Part shown: positions 10,852 through 28,088 of the stretch, piece by piece | How the letters are laid out: each line of letters starts with the position of its first letter | Numbering within the stretch: the stretch's first letter is position 1 | Source of the DNA: Dictyophora rubrovolvata | Lineage: Eukaryota; Basidiomycota; Agaricomycetes; Phallales; Phallaceae | Direction: 5' to 3' | Assembly (NCBI GenBank): GCA_029959195.1 | Contig: CP114120.1 | Coordinates: 2,666,001 to 2,730,000, forward strand | Length of the DNA: 64,000 bases | The notes under the pieces: model-generated | What the model saw: only the letters and a program-made list of their open reading frames with translations | What the model was told of the DNA's origin: nothing | The model's database searches: none | Program-made: the position numbers and the translations under genes

Positions 10852-12879
10852 CTATTTCCCGTTGAAGACAATGTTGAAATCTTGTGCTTCGCCTGATCCG
10901 GTAAAGATCGAAATCTGGGCTGCCCCACTGGGAACGGACGAGGCCGAAAAATCAGGAGACCCCTGGAACGTCAGTAGCAAGTTTCCACCCAATGATTGCT
11001 AAACAAAATACATGAGTCCATGAATCGATCTTTCCTGTATGCGAAGCTACTTACCGCACCAAAGACGGAGGAGCTGACACCACTTCCACACTCAAATTGG
11101 CCACTACTAGAAACCCCACATTGCCCTTTTGAAGTTGACAAAGTAAATCCAGATCCCGAAGTTGTAGCGGTAAACGTTGCCGGGGTCTGGACAGACCACG
11201 TTCCAGAGGTGAGAACGCCGCCTTTCGACGACCCGTTGGATGTTATTATACTAAGCGTTGACTTCGCCGGTACAGAAGATGGAGCCTAAAGTGAGCGTAT
11301 CTTTAATTTCATGCTTTCTGAAAACAGTGATTCGAAAGTCTTCACTTACACTTCCACTGCCACCGCTGCTGCCACCACCACTGCCACCGCTACTGCTGCC
11401 GCTATTTCCGGGTTTGGGAGGATATGTTAAACCAGACGAGGCACACGAGCCTTTCTCGGGCGCATCTTTGATTTGAAAGGATGTTATCTTAGACAAGCAC
11501 TCATGATGTGTTTTGAAACTCACCAATCATAATGAAGTTGCCATCAATCACACTGCCTTGTAAATTGAAGTACCAGCTAATTTGGTTCAAAGCTGATCCG
11601 TCGCAGTCCAAAGACGGGATAACACCCTAAGATAACAGGAATCTCGTCAAAACTGGAGGAAAGGCAAGAGAAAGTCTTACAGATGCTTCTTGTAGAACAT
11701 CTATGATTTCGGAGAGCGTGAAAGTTTCATCGGACGATGGTGTTATACCACCTTGTTCGAGCCATTGGAATGTGGGGAGTGACTTATTGTCGAGGAGAAC
11801 GATCAGTTCTACGACTTAGTGACAATTTGAGACTTACTTGATAAATCCGTTGTACCGTCAAAAAGAAATCAACCGCCTGTCGATATGGTGTTTAAGCAGA
11901 ATACCATTATTTGCGTGTAACACGAACTAACATCTGTTCCAGGTACTGTTCCTTTGGGAAAGCAATCAGGCTCAAGAGTACTGATATAAAGTAAGTCTTG
12001 GATTCAATTTGGAACGCTGACACTGAATGCACCTGTAACACGTTCCATGTGTTGCCCATTCATGCTAAAACAAGGTTCGTCGTATGATTCTAAAGAATGG
12101 GTCCAAATTTCATACCTCCCACAGTTCTTCATTGTTCCCATTGATATTAAGCCAGAACTATATATAAAAAGATAATTATTGGGGATAACCTTAACACAGA
12201 ATCTCATCATACCGTTTGCATAAATTCCAATAAGTCAGTCTGTCCTTGACTTTGAAGAATCTGCGTAATGTTATCATAATCTCTGGACGGATCGCAATTT
12301 TCCTGGAAGGATCCGTCACAGCTGTTGGGAAAAGATGTTTGTCGAATTAAATTTGGAAATCGATATTGATCTCTTACTTGTCAGGCCATAACCCTAAGTA
12401 TTTTTTTCCGATTCGTGTTTAATCACCCAGACTTCATTTTTTCTATAAAGTTTAACTCACCGTGAACAGTCCATGTTGTTGGAAGAGCGGTTCCCGGACC
12501 TGATGTGTCCCAAAACTGGTACAAATAATGGGATCAGTAATAATTAGGAATGAGAGCGGCAGCTGTAGTAAAGCTTAGGACCATCGATAAAGGCAGCATT
12601 CACGAACCTGTGTCTGCAACAAAAGTCCCTGACATTATAAACAAAGTCAGAGTCCCGAAGTCAGACCACAGCTTTTATTGAGCTCACCTGCGCTTCGAAG
12701 CAGCACAAATCCCCTTGCACGGTCGTATTGTGGCACGACACTGCTCCAGTAGTTACACAACCTGACGAAGCCTTGGGCAACAAACCGGCCAAAGTCGCAG
12801 AATGAACCTGCACTGTTATTTCGCTTAGGATGAGCCCTATAGCTAATAACGCAGCCCTTGAAAAGTTACGAGAGAACAT
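10852..12879 (-). CDS. Secreted ribonuclease T2 (fungal Rny1-like)
   Basis: This acid endoribonuclease cleaves single-stranded RNA through a 2',3'-cyclic phosphate and should act outside the cell or in the vacuole. The ATG at 12879 opens a hydrophobic signal peptide (AALLAIGLILSEITV, then HSA). About eleven exons follow. The first active-site box is WTVHGLWPD, split by an intron after the His codon. The second is HEWATHGTC. Cys pairs typical of the family are present (CCFEAQ, NCDGSFQENCD). The catalytic core ends near CDGSALNQISWYFN, followed by a Gly/Ser linker (11340-11410). A roughly 125-residue C-terminal extension rich in Ser, Thr and Gly (ATFTATTSGSGFTLS) resembles the extension of Rny1-type enzymes. 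The stop is at 10852-10854. The gene looks intact. Confidence 0.9.
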
Positions 12880-12936
12880 GACGATCGACACAGCAGCAGC
12901 AAAACAAGCCAGCTATTATTGGCCTCGATTATCCCC

Positions 12937-12944
12937 TTTTTATA
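12937..12944 (-). promoter_or_regulatory. Probable TATA box of the RNase T2 gene
   Basis: The minus strand reads TATAAAAA, 57 bases before the chosen ATG. This supports the ATG at 12879 over any start further upstream. Confidence 0.5.
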
Positions 12945-13548
12945 CACGAGTTCTTGAATCACGAAGTCCTATCGATAAGAATTCAAACGGCTCCACAGTC
13001 CTTGAGTTTGCCGGGACCATGCGTATTGAGTTGAAGCAAAAAAGAAACTGTCATGGGTTAATGGATTCCACATGGAGATGTCTAGCATATTTCCAGTGAC
13101 GGAGGAAGGATAAAAGAAACGTAAACCCACGCAATTAGTTCAAACCTTGCTTCTGTGAAGCACGTTGATAATGTATCCCTTATCACTAGTGCGGGTATTG
13201 GTCGTAATTGGCTATAATTGATCCATCCACACAGCCACCATGAAAAATCAAACATTGATACCGTTCAATATGCATACATACACGCTTCTTCAAACACACG
13301 TGCGAGTCCAAACCGGCAGCTTCGTCAATCAAATCAATCACATGAAATCGAATCATTCTCGGGGAAAATTGTACTTGGTGATAATGCTTCAGGTTCGGCT
13401 GCAATTGTTTAACGTTTAACTTCCTTCATTCCGTACAAGGCTAACAGCAATGGTACATGTAATACAAGGCCTGTCTTACATTTGTGATGTAAAAATGAGA
13501 AGGTGAAAAGATCGCCGGATATCGGTGCTAGTAAGAACCCATATATCT
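12945..13548. other. Intergenic DNA between NmrA-like and RNase T2 genes
   Basis: This stretch holds the upstream region of the RNase gene and the 3' flank of the oxidoreductase. The short frames on both strands (13186-13412) overlap each other and show no domain. Confidence 0.5.
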
Positions 13549-14565
13549 TTAGTTCGTGAGTATCCGCCTCAGGGTGGCTTCGACATCTTCTGGTTGTCGA
13601 CCAAGTATACGTTCCAATTCCTGGCTGCCTTTTCCCGTATAACCTGTCTCTCCCTTTCCAATCGCAGGATACGTGGTCGCCCAATCTTTAGCCATCTCAG
13701 CAGTCCCGATAAAAGAAGCTGCCTTTCCACCAGAGGCAGCATACTCCTCCGCAGAAATATATCTGACGTCAACAGGCTCTGTACCCAGAATACGCCCAAT
13801 CAACACGCCAAGAGATCGCAACGAGTGTTTAGGCTGAGCCGATAACAAAACTGTCTTGTTCACCAACTCGCTTTCTTCCTTTCCATCTATGATATTCTTG
13901 ATGACCTTGGCGGTAGCCTCTCCCAATTCATCTCTCTTCGTGAAAGCGACTAGGCCGTCGTTATCGCCAGGCGGAACGAAAACCTCCAGAGGCTTCTTTG
14001 AAATATCATACATGCCGAAATAAAGAGGAAACGATTCCGTGTATAGTCCTTCACGTAGGATGGTGTACGTCATTGAATCAGGTAGTTTTGTCTTCAAATA
14101 CGCTTCCGTGACCAGATGGGCTTGCATCACGGCTGCGATACTCTCTGAGCTCGACGGTGCACCAGCGAAAGCAAGTGAAGTGTATACGATATGTTTGATA
14201 GAAGTACGTTTGGCAGCCTCTATGGCGTTCGTATGAGCCTATCAAGACAACCAATCAGCACAATTATTTTACGCGTCATAAAGCCCACTTACATCGACTC
14301 GAACCTGATACCTAATACTCGGATAACTCATCAAAAACAAGACATCAGCACCATCGTAAGCCTTATCGAGAGACTGAGGATCCTCATAATTCCCTTCTCT
14401 GATCTCTATCCCATCGACATTCTCGGGTTTTTTGGACGGGTTATAAAGAGAGACGATAATAGACGATTTGGGAATGCATGTCAGGGCATGTTTCAGTACG
14501 CAGGATCCGAGGTTACCAGTTGTACCTGTAAGAACGACTTTGAGATTTTTGCTGGAGTCTCCCAT
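13549..14565 (-). CDS. NmrA-like NAD(P)-binding oxidoreductase
   Basis: This is a Rossmann-fold protein of the NmrA/QOR2 atypical short-chain dehydrogenase group, which includes quinone reductases and redox sensors. Two exons (14293-14565 and 13549-14238) joined at a GT...AG intron give about 320 residues, the usual family length. The nucleotide-binding loop is TGTTGNLG at residues 13-20. It is followed by an acidic turn with GADVLFLMSYP, then by HIVYTSLAFAG and by ILREGLYTESFP in the substrate-facing half. The family member is not resolved, and the substrate cannot be read from sequence. It sits 192 bases downstream of the ISWI stop on the same strand. It looks intact. Confidence 0.85.
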
Positions 14566-14757
14566 GATGTGGGCGATAATAAGAATCGGAAAAACATTTT
14601 TCGTTGGATGTAAATGTACAGATGACGATGCAAGACGGGAGTGCGTGGCCGTGTTAGGTGGGAATTTGCTTCCGCGAAGAGTCCAAAATTACCTTTACGA
14701 ATCAAAATAAAATACAATATTGTATTAATAACTGAAAGTCTATAACATGTAGTCAAT

Positions 14758-19416
<4,659 letters not shown>

Positions 19417-19788
19417 TTTGATAAAATACTAGACGTTGGCGTGGCAAACATGCAGAAGATGGTCAGGAGGAACAAATATCCTTGTTGTCACAGTCTGTGA
19501 CTTTCTCTTCGTCACACATCATGTATCTTCAGTGCGACATGCCAGCCGTCTGGCTCGGACTAGTCTTTAAACACGACGACCCCTTCTATTTATTTTGGTT
19601 TGAACAGACCACGCACCACCTAATAACGCAACTAGGGCGCTGCAAATCCAAGATATGTATTGAATCAGACATATTTTCAATAACATCTCGGGAATCAAAT
19701 TAACGAGACCTTCAAAATAATAATTTATACTCCCAAATACCAAGCAAAACACGTTTCAATACAACAATAACAACAGAACTTGGAAATA

Positions 19789-22330
19789 TCACTCCAACCG
19801 AGCAGTGGGATTCGGTCGATCGTGCGACCGAGGTGGCAAATTTCTCGGTGGTCTCGCCGGCCGCGGACTGCTTGCAGCCGGAGAAGTGGCGAAGGTCGTT
19901 AAATCTTCTGAAGAAAGATTCATTGAAGTAATGCGCTCGAGAGTTGGTGGAGCAGGTTTTGCGGGTGCGGGTGCTGCAGGGTCTTCAACGGGTGTTTTGA
20001 GTAATTGTTCTAATAAATGTGAGAAATCGAGACTATTTTCTCGAAGGAGCTAGTTAAAACATTTATGCATGTCAAAAAAAATAAATTACAGCAAAGTGGT
20101 AATACATACCTTTCGACTCTGAGTTCTCGTAATTCCAAGACATTCTTGAACAGTTTGGGGGGAAATGTCACTCCCGTGTACTTGTTTTCGGAACATCTCG
20201 GCATACTTCTCGATCTGTTCTCTTGCCCACTGCACCAGCGCTAAATGTCGCACTAACATCAATAAAACATCATATAGTAGCTCAACGAGAGCTTACAAGA
20301 CGCGGTATCGTTGTCCTTGAATGTCACCAGAAACCATTCACACGTATGTTTAATACATGTGAAAATTACTGTTGTTAAATCTGAAATGTATAATTCAACG
20401 GAACCTTCAAATCTACCGGAGTAAATCAAAATCAACACCCAAAAAAACGGACAGAAACTTCTTACCTCAAAGCCCGAATGCGTTGTTGTATTAATTCACT
20501 CCGCATTTTCAAAAAAGTACGACGAGCAGAAACACCAGCGCCTAGATGTTCTAACAAAGACGAAAGATGAACGATAGATGACTTTCGTTGCATGGGATCG
20601 GACAATGTTGACAGTAACGCATTAACAAGTGACGTTTTCAGGGGAGAGAGTTTGGGCCCTAATAATGGCATTGAAGGCACACGACTCTCTCCTGCGAGCA
20701 AAGTATGACAATTAGCCGACAAACCATCTTATAACAAATCGGAAATCTTACCATCTTCAACCATCTTCATAGCTTCGTCCCATTCTCTTAAAGCAATCGC
20801 AACCGTAAGATTATCAGCGAAATCATCAATAAATCGCGCATCCTTCTCTTCCTTCTCTTTTGAATTACTCAGCCCTTGGCCTGTCGCATATTCAGTAAGC
20901 CAATCAGGAAGCGGGGGCATCGTGTCGGCGTCCGGTGCTTTAAATGTCTGTACGGTTGATAATTAGTATATTCCTTAACTGTTCGTCAAAATGAATAAGA
21001 AACAAACAAACATTTCCATCAGTCCAAACACTCCGTCTCCTTTCATGCTCCCCTTCTCGTTCTTTTCTACGACGAGCAGCCAATTCTTCAAAAGCCTGTC
21101 TGAAAGAAGCCAACCAGGATTTCTTGTCCTTTAGTTGTTCAAACCGAAACACATGTGTTTCCTTGCCATATCGAATCTTGACAACATTCGTGACATCTAT
21201 GACGGAACGTGATAAACACCAAATTGCAAAGAAAACAATCATCGAAATCCACTGAACCGTTCGAATCTTTGAGATCTTGCGTCACTAAATCAGCCAACGC
21301 CCAACAGCGGTCCGCTACAAGCTTTGCATTCCCCCCTGTCCTCTTCTGCCTTTGCTTTGCTACTAGAAGAGAGTCATCCAGTAAAACAAGATGGACAGCA
21401 TACTCAGGACGATAGGTAGCAGGGTTCAAAGCTGTAATATCGCCTTGTTCTGTAATAATATGTCGTCCTGGCGTTGTCGGAACAAACTTGGCTGATCCCT
21501 CGATTGTGCTATGTAGAGTTTGCAGTTGTGTCGCATATAGAGTACGGAGATCTGCTACCGATGAGCGAGTCGCTCTTCTTCGTTCTTAATGCTGGATGAG
21601 GAGTTGTCGGATAAATGTGTTTAATATCCTGCGTACCGTTGTTGGTATCCTCCACTTGGAGTAAAGACGGCATTGATTTCCATTCGGAAAGATTAGCTTT
21701 GAGTTCCAGTAAATCATTCTCCAACGTGCTAACGTCTTTCGACATTGACATAAACTGTTCGTAGCTTTGAGCATAAAAAATAGGTCAATTGACATAATTC
21801 GAATAGTTGAAAATATAGGGCTGAACTTGTTAAACACTGATTTCTGCAAGTCTGCTAGTGTCAAGTTCTTTGAGTGCTTCAACGACGACTCCAAGGCTTT
21901 CAGTTCAGCTTCAGTCGAATTTGCAAGTTTAGATTTCAAATCTTCAAATAAAAAGGCAAATGAGTATATAAGCTCTCAGGAGGATTATTGAACGTCGGAC
22001 ATACTTACAAGCTTCAGGGTTAAAATCGTCCTGCTCCATAGCGTTGAACTCCCGTCTGGGATCCTTCTGCTGACGTTCCTTCGGCACACCATTCTCAAAT
22101 TCGCCTCGACTAACACTGTCCGAGATCTGAACTTTTAAACTAACAGGCAACGCCGGAACATCAGGTATGGCTTGGAGGTCAATCGGGGCAGAAATGTCGG
22201 CATAACGCATCGACATGCGCTGTTTAATACGGTCTTCAACCCGAGTTCCATTCCTGTTGATCCGTTGCTGAGGCCTCGATTGTCCGTTTGTTCTTCCATT
22301 TACATCCGGACGTTGTTTGCGTAGAGACAT
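19789..22330 (-). CDS. EXO84: Exocyst complex subunit EXO84
   Basis: EXO84 is part of the octameric exocyst that tethers secretory vesicles to the plasma membrane at growing tips. From the ATG at 22330 the N-terminus is basic and disordered (MSLRKQRPDVNGR). It is followed by a coiled-coil region (NSTEAELKALESSLKHSKNL, then LENDLLELKANLSEW). A PH-like segment has GRHIITEQGDITALNP, YAVHLVLLDDSLLVAK and RFEQLKDKKSWLASFRQAF. The helical C-terminal bundle includes FADNLTVAIALREWDEAMKM and LKTSLVNALLSTLSDP. The Pro/Ala/Arg-rich end stops at 19789-19791. The start is 144 bases from the DUS2 start on the other strand. Family assignment rests on overall order and motifs, so a wrong exon edge is more likely than a wrong name. 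Confidence 0.85.
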
Positions 22331-22474
22331 GATGGTGGTGTCCGGGGACGGTCGTCGTCGTATGCAGTGTTGTGCAACGCGACAAGGGAGCGTGACCGGT
22401 GTTCCATCACAGACTGCTTACCTAAGCGTGACTAAGCCAACTCTGACTATGCTATGAGATTTCCGCCAGCCACC
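22331..22474. promoter_or_regulatory. Shared bidirectional promoter of EXO84 and DUS2
   Basis: Only 144 bases separate the two divergent start codons, so both genes must use the same short control region and 5' leaders. No clear TATA box is present on either side, as expected for housekeeping genes. Confidence 0.6.
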
Positions 22475-23905
22475 ATGGCCGTAGCCCGCTCATTGTCTTC
22501 ATCACCACCTCCTGCCAAAAGGCAAAAACTGGACTTTTCTCTAAACTGTACCGTCCCAACATCCTCCTTCAAAGATGGTCTAATGCTTGCACCGATGGTG
22601 CGGTCCGGGAGCTGTGCGTCTTTTTGTCAAATTGTTTCATTTGTTTTCTCGAATATGTCTCACCGAAACAGTACCAACCAGATTATTTGCATTAAAACAT
22701 GGTGCGAAGCTAGTCTGGGGTCCTGAGATAGTCGATAAAGCATTACTGCATGCCGAGCGTGTTGTTGATCGTATGTAATTGAAAAAAAATTCACAACTTG
22801 TTTCTCAAACTCCAATAACTTTTGCAGCCGTATCGGGAACGATCCATTTCAATGGCGTCTCAAAAGCCATCTTCTCATGTCATCCCATTGAGAAACCGTA
22901 TCTTATCTATCAAATTGGATCTGCAGATCCAGAGCTAGCGGTACAAGCAGCTCGAATAGTCAAAGACGATATATCCGGAATTGATCTCAATTGTGGTTGT
23001 CCCAAGCCTTTCTCAACACATGCAGGCATGGGTGCAGCTCTTCTTACAAACCCGGATCTTCTATGCTCTATCCTCACAGCTTTACGAAGAGACTTACCTC
23101 CCCATCTCTCAGTTTCAGCCAAAATTCGTTTACTGCCTACTCAAGAAGATACGCTGAAACTCGTAAAAAGGATTATTGACACTGGCGTTAGCGCAATCAC
23201 GGTACATTGTCGAACGCGCAGTATGCGGCCACGTGAAAAGGCTTTGATAGACAGAATGCGAGAAATTGTAGAATATGTTGAGGGATTGGGCGTCGATGTT
23301 GCTGTCATCTACAATGGAGATTGCGAAGGATACTCGGATGCAAGGAGGGTCAAAGAAATCACCAGTGCGTATGTGCACTGCGTCTTCGTCACTTTTTTAC
23401 TAACGCAATAATAAATTAGAAGCTCATTCAATAATGATAGCCACTGCTGCGGAATCTAATCCCACATGCTTTTCACCTATACCACTGCTTAACTTAGAAC
23501 AGACCCTTTTACCGTCTTACGTTCAACTCGTACGTTGTTCAAATTCACCTTTCTGTATTTGCATAATTATTTTCCGTGTAGGCTAAATACCTGACGATAC
23601 ACTGGGCTAACACCAAGTTTTGTATAGCACAGTTCAAAGGGCCATGTCCCACGATGGGTAAAGATAAACGAAAAGAAATCAAAGAATTAATTAGCCGGAC
23701 AAAAAGCTATGAGGGGATGGAAGGGATTTGCGGAGCATGGGACGGCGAGACCGTTCTGAAAGAAATAAAAGACACATTGGAGGAACGCGATAATAATTGC
23801 CATACTCCAATGGAACAAATCATGGAGGAGCCATCGGCCGCTTCCCCCCTTTTTTCCTGTTCTTTCATCCGGTGGTCTCAACGCCGCTTTACACCCAACT
23901 CATAA
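22475..23905 (+). CDS. DUS2: tRNA-dihydrouridine(20) synthase DUS2
   Basis: This flavoenzyme reduces U20 of tRNA to dihydrouridine with NADPH. The ATG at 22475 has a near-ideal context (CCAGCCACCATGG) and is preferred over an in-frame ATG at 22454. After a Ser/Pro- and Lys-rich start comes the TIM-barrel opening GLMLAPMVRSGS, split by an intron before VPTRLFALKHGAK. Next are PYLIYQIGSADPELA, IDLNCGCPKPFSTHAGMGAALL with its conserved Cys, SAKIRLLP, ITVHCRTRSMRPRE and IYNGDC. The helical tail contains QFKGPCPTMGKDKRK and ends with a less certain exon near 23905. The THAGMGAALL pattern matches DUS2 rather than DUS1, a paralog of which lies at 54.7 kb. Confidence 0.88.
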
Positions 23906-25390
23906 TTACAGCCCTGAAATTGGAAATGAAAGCAGATTATAGCGAGCATAGATGAATAAATGATTCCTAATAGTGTTCCTGAATATTACATACATACTGA
24001 TGGATGTTTGTAAACCCGTACATAGCTGATGAAATGCGCGGTGCCCAAATTTGGGATAGTTTTCTGAATAGTATCCAACACGTCACCGACATTGGGTTGA
24101 GTTGGTTAATAACAGAGGTAGCAATTGGTCCGTTGAATATCTAAGCTGAAAAATTTCAGGTGCTCACCCGTGAGGGAATTATGCATAGATAATATCGTAA
24201 ATTACTGACCGTTTATAAAGCTTGTTAGAGTCTTTTATCGGTTCGCTTAATAAATTAGGGCGTTGGGATTTTTGCGACTAATATCAGGACTGTCGCAAAA
24301 ATCGAAATACGGTTTATAACGCAAATTAGAGCCTTGACCGTTCGCTTAAGAAAAATTTTTTAATTTCGATTTTTGCGACAACAAGAAGAGGGCTCACCAA
24401 AAGCGTGTTGGTTGCGGTAAGTCATAGTAATCATAGTAAATGCTTTTCTATGCCCTTTCTGGAATAACGGTCCAATTGCCAATCGTGCCGGTCAGGTGCG
24501 ACGTTGCATCCATGAACCCTAGATTTTGTGGCAAGGAGTCATGGTGTCTATTGCCCGCCGGTATTTGCGAGTTTGATCTAGGGCTGCCAGGCGCGGCGTG
24601 GTTCATAACTATCCGAATCTTCTTTTTGCTTCTCATATTACACATTCACTCCATAACTACATAGTCCTCGGCAAACGTATTACACGACCCTGTACGTGGG
24701 TCGGACTGCCGGGACGATCGGGATCTTGATCTATTTTATAATATCGGCTTATGTGTAAACCTTGTGAGCTGAAATCGAATACATAGCATTGTTTAATATA
24801 TTTTGTGAAGCCTTCTTTAGAATCTTCCTACGAGCCCGCAAAGAACTTTAAGACGAATCGGAATTAAGCTACAACTGGGTGAGCAAAAGTGTACAACGGA
24901 CACAAGGGAAATCATATCCCGGGTTGTCTTCTCCGTGGTCCGTGAACGTGTGAACCAACAGGAACCAACATCCTCCAAATTCGCTCCGAGTTATCTCAAA
25001 ATTGGGAGGAGAACGGCAGTGACATCGACATTGCTTTCAAGCAGTGTACATATACATACATACATTTATCGCAAATGCGGATTCAATCAAACTACAGAGG
25101 CACGAAGGGCTTAGAATACATTTAATTGTCAGAAATGGGCTAGCGCAGGCTAGCACAAGGTTTTGATATGATCGGGGGTGATTGAGGAGGAAAGTGGTGT
25201 TTAATAAAGTGGTGCCTCCGGATATTCACCGGGCGCACCACCAACGTGTGGCTTTACTCAAGACATGTAAAAGTGAAAAACATCAAGTATATGAGCTTGA
25301 TAGCGAATCATTTATCGTCATTTTTCTGGGCTCATTTCTTCTAACTGTTTTTACCTTTTTCCCCTTTTTTTTGTTCTTTTTTCCTGATAG
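23906..25390. other. Long intergenic region with a repeat cluster
   Basis: About 1.5 kb contains no supported gene. It holds the direct and inverted repeats at 24208-24381, a short TACATA run near 25050, and the upstream region of the MFS gene. A 74-codon frame at 24440-24664 is mirrored by an antisense frame of similar length and has no recognised domain. Confidence 0.5.
24208..24381. repeat. Diverged direct repeat with an exact 18-bp inverted pair
   Basis: Two diverged head-to-tail units of about 73 bases (24208-24280 and 24308-24381) share the order CGTTTATAA..TTAGAG, CGGTTCGCTTAA or CCGTTCGCTTAA, and then ATTTTTGCGAC. Between and after them lies an exact inverted pair, TGTCGCAAAAATCGAAAT at 24291-24308 and its reverse complement at 24363-24380, 54 bases apart. 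A third partial copy, GATTTTTGCGAC, sits at 24267-24278. Confidence 0.7.
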
Positions 25391-28088
25391 ATGTGTAATC
25401 CAGTGAACTACCATGATAAGGTTAAATATTCAGACTATTATGTCGTTGAAAGCTCTACCGCTGCTTGCGATACGAATTTATCGAAAGAACCTGTGGAATC
25501 TACTGATCGCGAAACACATTGTTTTCTCTCTGGTGTTTCCTTGTGGCTGGTAATAGCGTGAGTCGCCTCTATCTTCATAATCAATATCATTGACGTTATT
25601 TTTTTTTGAAAAACTGTAAGGTCGTTCACACTATTGACCGCCCTCGTAGGTCTTGACTTGCAAATTCCCGCATCCACCGTAGTTCAGATTACGTCCCAAT
25701 TCGATGCAGTCCCCTACATATCATGGGTTACAAGCACGTCATTAGTGATTGAAGTAAGTATTTATACCTCACTGGCTATCCGGTAACAGGACTCCCTTAA
25801 ACCTTTCTTTTCCGATAAAAGACAGCATTTATACCGTTCTTCGGCAAAGTTTTAATTATTGCACCCGCCAAAATCGTTCTTTTTGTTTGCTCTATCATAT
25901 TCCTTATGGGAAGTTTATACTGTGCCATTTCATCGAACATTGGATTTTTCATCTTCGCGAGAGCTTTGGCTGGGCTTGGTGCTAGTGGCATATGGGTTGC
26001 GACTCTAGCGCTCGTTCCAAGGGTACGCACGATGTTATATGTCTTCTTCAGCCAGGAGACTTATCTAGTTCACGGCCGGTGGTCTACTAGCTATGCGATA
26101 CACGCTACAGACGTATGTTCATTGGAATACTGTCGATGACGATAGCAGTTTTCTCGGTTATGGGTACCGTTATTGCAGGAACTTTTTCCGGTATGCTTGT
26201 TTTTATCTTCCTTTGTATGTCGTGAAGGTGAATTTGGTTTTAGCTGGTGATATGTGGCGGTACGTGATGCTAGTACTTCGTCCATATTCATGTCACTTAC
26301 ATGGCCTAATGTTTAATTGGTCTCTCAAGATGGTGTTACTGTAAGTTTTTTTTCCAACATACGCCAAACCTATCCCTCATTATTCCTTAAAGACATTAAT
26401 CTTCCCGTAAGCACTTTCCACAAGTTTAATTTTCTCTCTCAAGTAGCTCGCCCTTTCAGATTGGAGGAACCGCACTTTTAATAGCTTGCTTCAAACTGCC
26501 CAACTTGCCCCCTCTAATCCGGCACGGAAAAAACGCTCTGAGCATCTGGATGGGACTAGACTGGCTCGGAACATTCCTTCTCCTTGGAGGGGTACTCCTT
26601 CTTCTAATCGGCCTTCAGCTAGGCGGGAATACCAAGACCTGGAACGATCCAGCAGTGATTGTAACACTTGTGTTTGTGAGTTACTCACACCGTTGCCCAT
26701 TACCACCCTCTGAGGTCGTTTGTACACAGGGTCCACTTATATTATTTGTATTTATAATATGGGAAATTCGTCTGGGCCCCAAAGCCATAATACCCGTTCA
26801 AATGTTCAAGAAACGAAATGTTGTAGGATGTCTTTTGGTCTCGGGTCTCATGTCTTGGGCTCGTGTCATTGGCTCCGTACGTCTAAAAGTACCATCCCTT
26901 TTGTGTCGAACAGTAAAATCCAACGTCCTCTCTAGTATTACATAGTCAGTATAAGATTTCTATACCCACGGCATAGATCACTCATCTACTACAGCCAGTC
27001 GTTTATCAGTTACGGGGTGTTGACCCTCATCTCAAAACAACATTAGACATCTTACCCTCCATTCTGTAAGTCCCCCAAAACCGGCACGAGGCTAAATATT
27101 CACTCATGTTATGTAGTTCAGTTGTTGGTAAGATCACCAATACAACCTATTTTATCGATTTGCTTACAATTTTCTTCTTAAGCTGCGATTCTAAGTAGAT
27201 TTCTTGAAGCAGTGTGTCTCTTTACCTATTCACATAACAACTTCAATTGCATAAAACAAGTATTGATTCTTTCGTCAACAGTACACCGGATACATCTGGA
27301 TCTGGCTTTTCTTCCCGCCTTTACTATCGACCGTATCATATTCACTCCTAGCCATATCAGACATTGCGACAACGCTCAAGTTTCTGGCCGCCTTTCAAGT
27401 ACTAATCGGATTCTCTGCGGGAGCTACAAACGAGAATTGTGTAAGTTTCGAAATTATTCCCTAATAGCAAATTTTTACATAACAAACTGGAACCCGGAAA
27501 TCCGTTAGACCGTTAGAGCCCAAGCTGAATACGCCGACGACGACGAGCTGGTCACCGAAGTTTCTTCCTTGATTACTTTTGTGGTCGTAGCCTTCAGTGC
27601 TATTGGTTTAGTGTAATTACTCCTTCATATGTTATATTTACTTTCAGAGCATTAACCTCCTCACCACTAGCGTATGCGGTACGATCTTCTCGGAAGCACT
27701 TCGTAGTGAAGTAAACATACTTGCCCCAAACCTACCTCAATCGCTCGGCACTGACATCCTACACAATATCAAAGCCATATACACTTTACCGGCTGAATTC
27801 AACGAACTCGTCACCAAAGCATACCTCAAAACCATCAACCAAATTTTCGTCAGCGGAAGCATCATCAGTTTTGCCGCAGGAGTATTCGCATTCTTAATAA
27901 AACGTAAAACGATGTCGCTAGAAGAACTGAGAAGTTGGCGGAGAGAGAAAGCGAAAAGGACTAAGAATGGACTTTGGAGATTGAGGAGGGTGTTTCCCGC
28001 TCGTTATTTCGAGGACATTTTTAAGAGTTATGAGGCTGAGCCATACATACCCTTATACGATAATAATATTATAGATAATCGTGAGTGA
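25391..28088 (+). CDS. MFS multidrug-type transporter (DHA2/TRI12-like)
   Basis: This is a plasma-membrane proton antiporter of the drug or toxin efflux type; the substrate is unknown. From the ATG at 25391 a polar N-terminus is followed by TM1 (GVSLWLVIASLTALVGLDLQ). Next come QFDAVPYISWVTSTSLV and FARALAGLGASGIW. A spliced WCYYINLPIGGTALL is the TRI12/DHA2 landmark. Later segments are LDWLGTFLLLGGVLLLL, then YYIPVVYQLRGVDP, ILPSIL, SRFLEAYTGYIWIW, VLIGFSAGATNENC and VVVAFSAIGL. A basic C-tail ends at 28088. Several stretches look broken in single frames (26030-26400, 26870-27000, 27070-27290), but plausible 50-90-base GT...AG introns restore the family sequence. About twelve exons are present. 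I infer an intact gene. Confidence 0.82.

Noticed and set aside
12880-12891. RNase T2 start at 12891
   Set aside because: That codon is GTG. The ATG at 12879 gives a proper signal peptide and fits the TATA box.
24440-24664. 74-codon frame and its antisense mirror
   Set aside because: Both strands are open by chance in this stretch, and there is no domain, intron or neighbour support.
26030-27300. Apparent frame breaks in the MFS drug transporter
   Set aside because: Short introns with proper ends reconnect WCYYINLPIGG, YYIPVVYQLRG and SRFLEAYTGYIW, all expected in the family.
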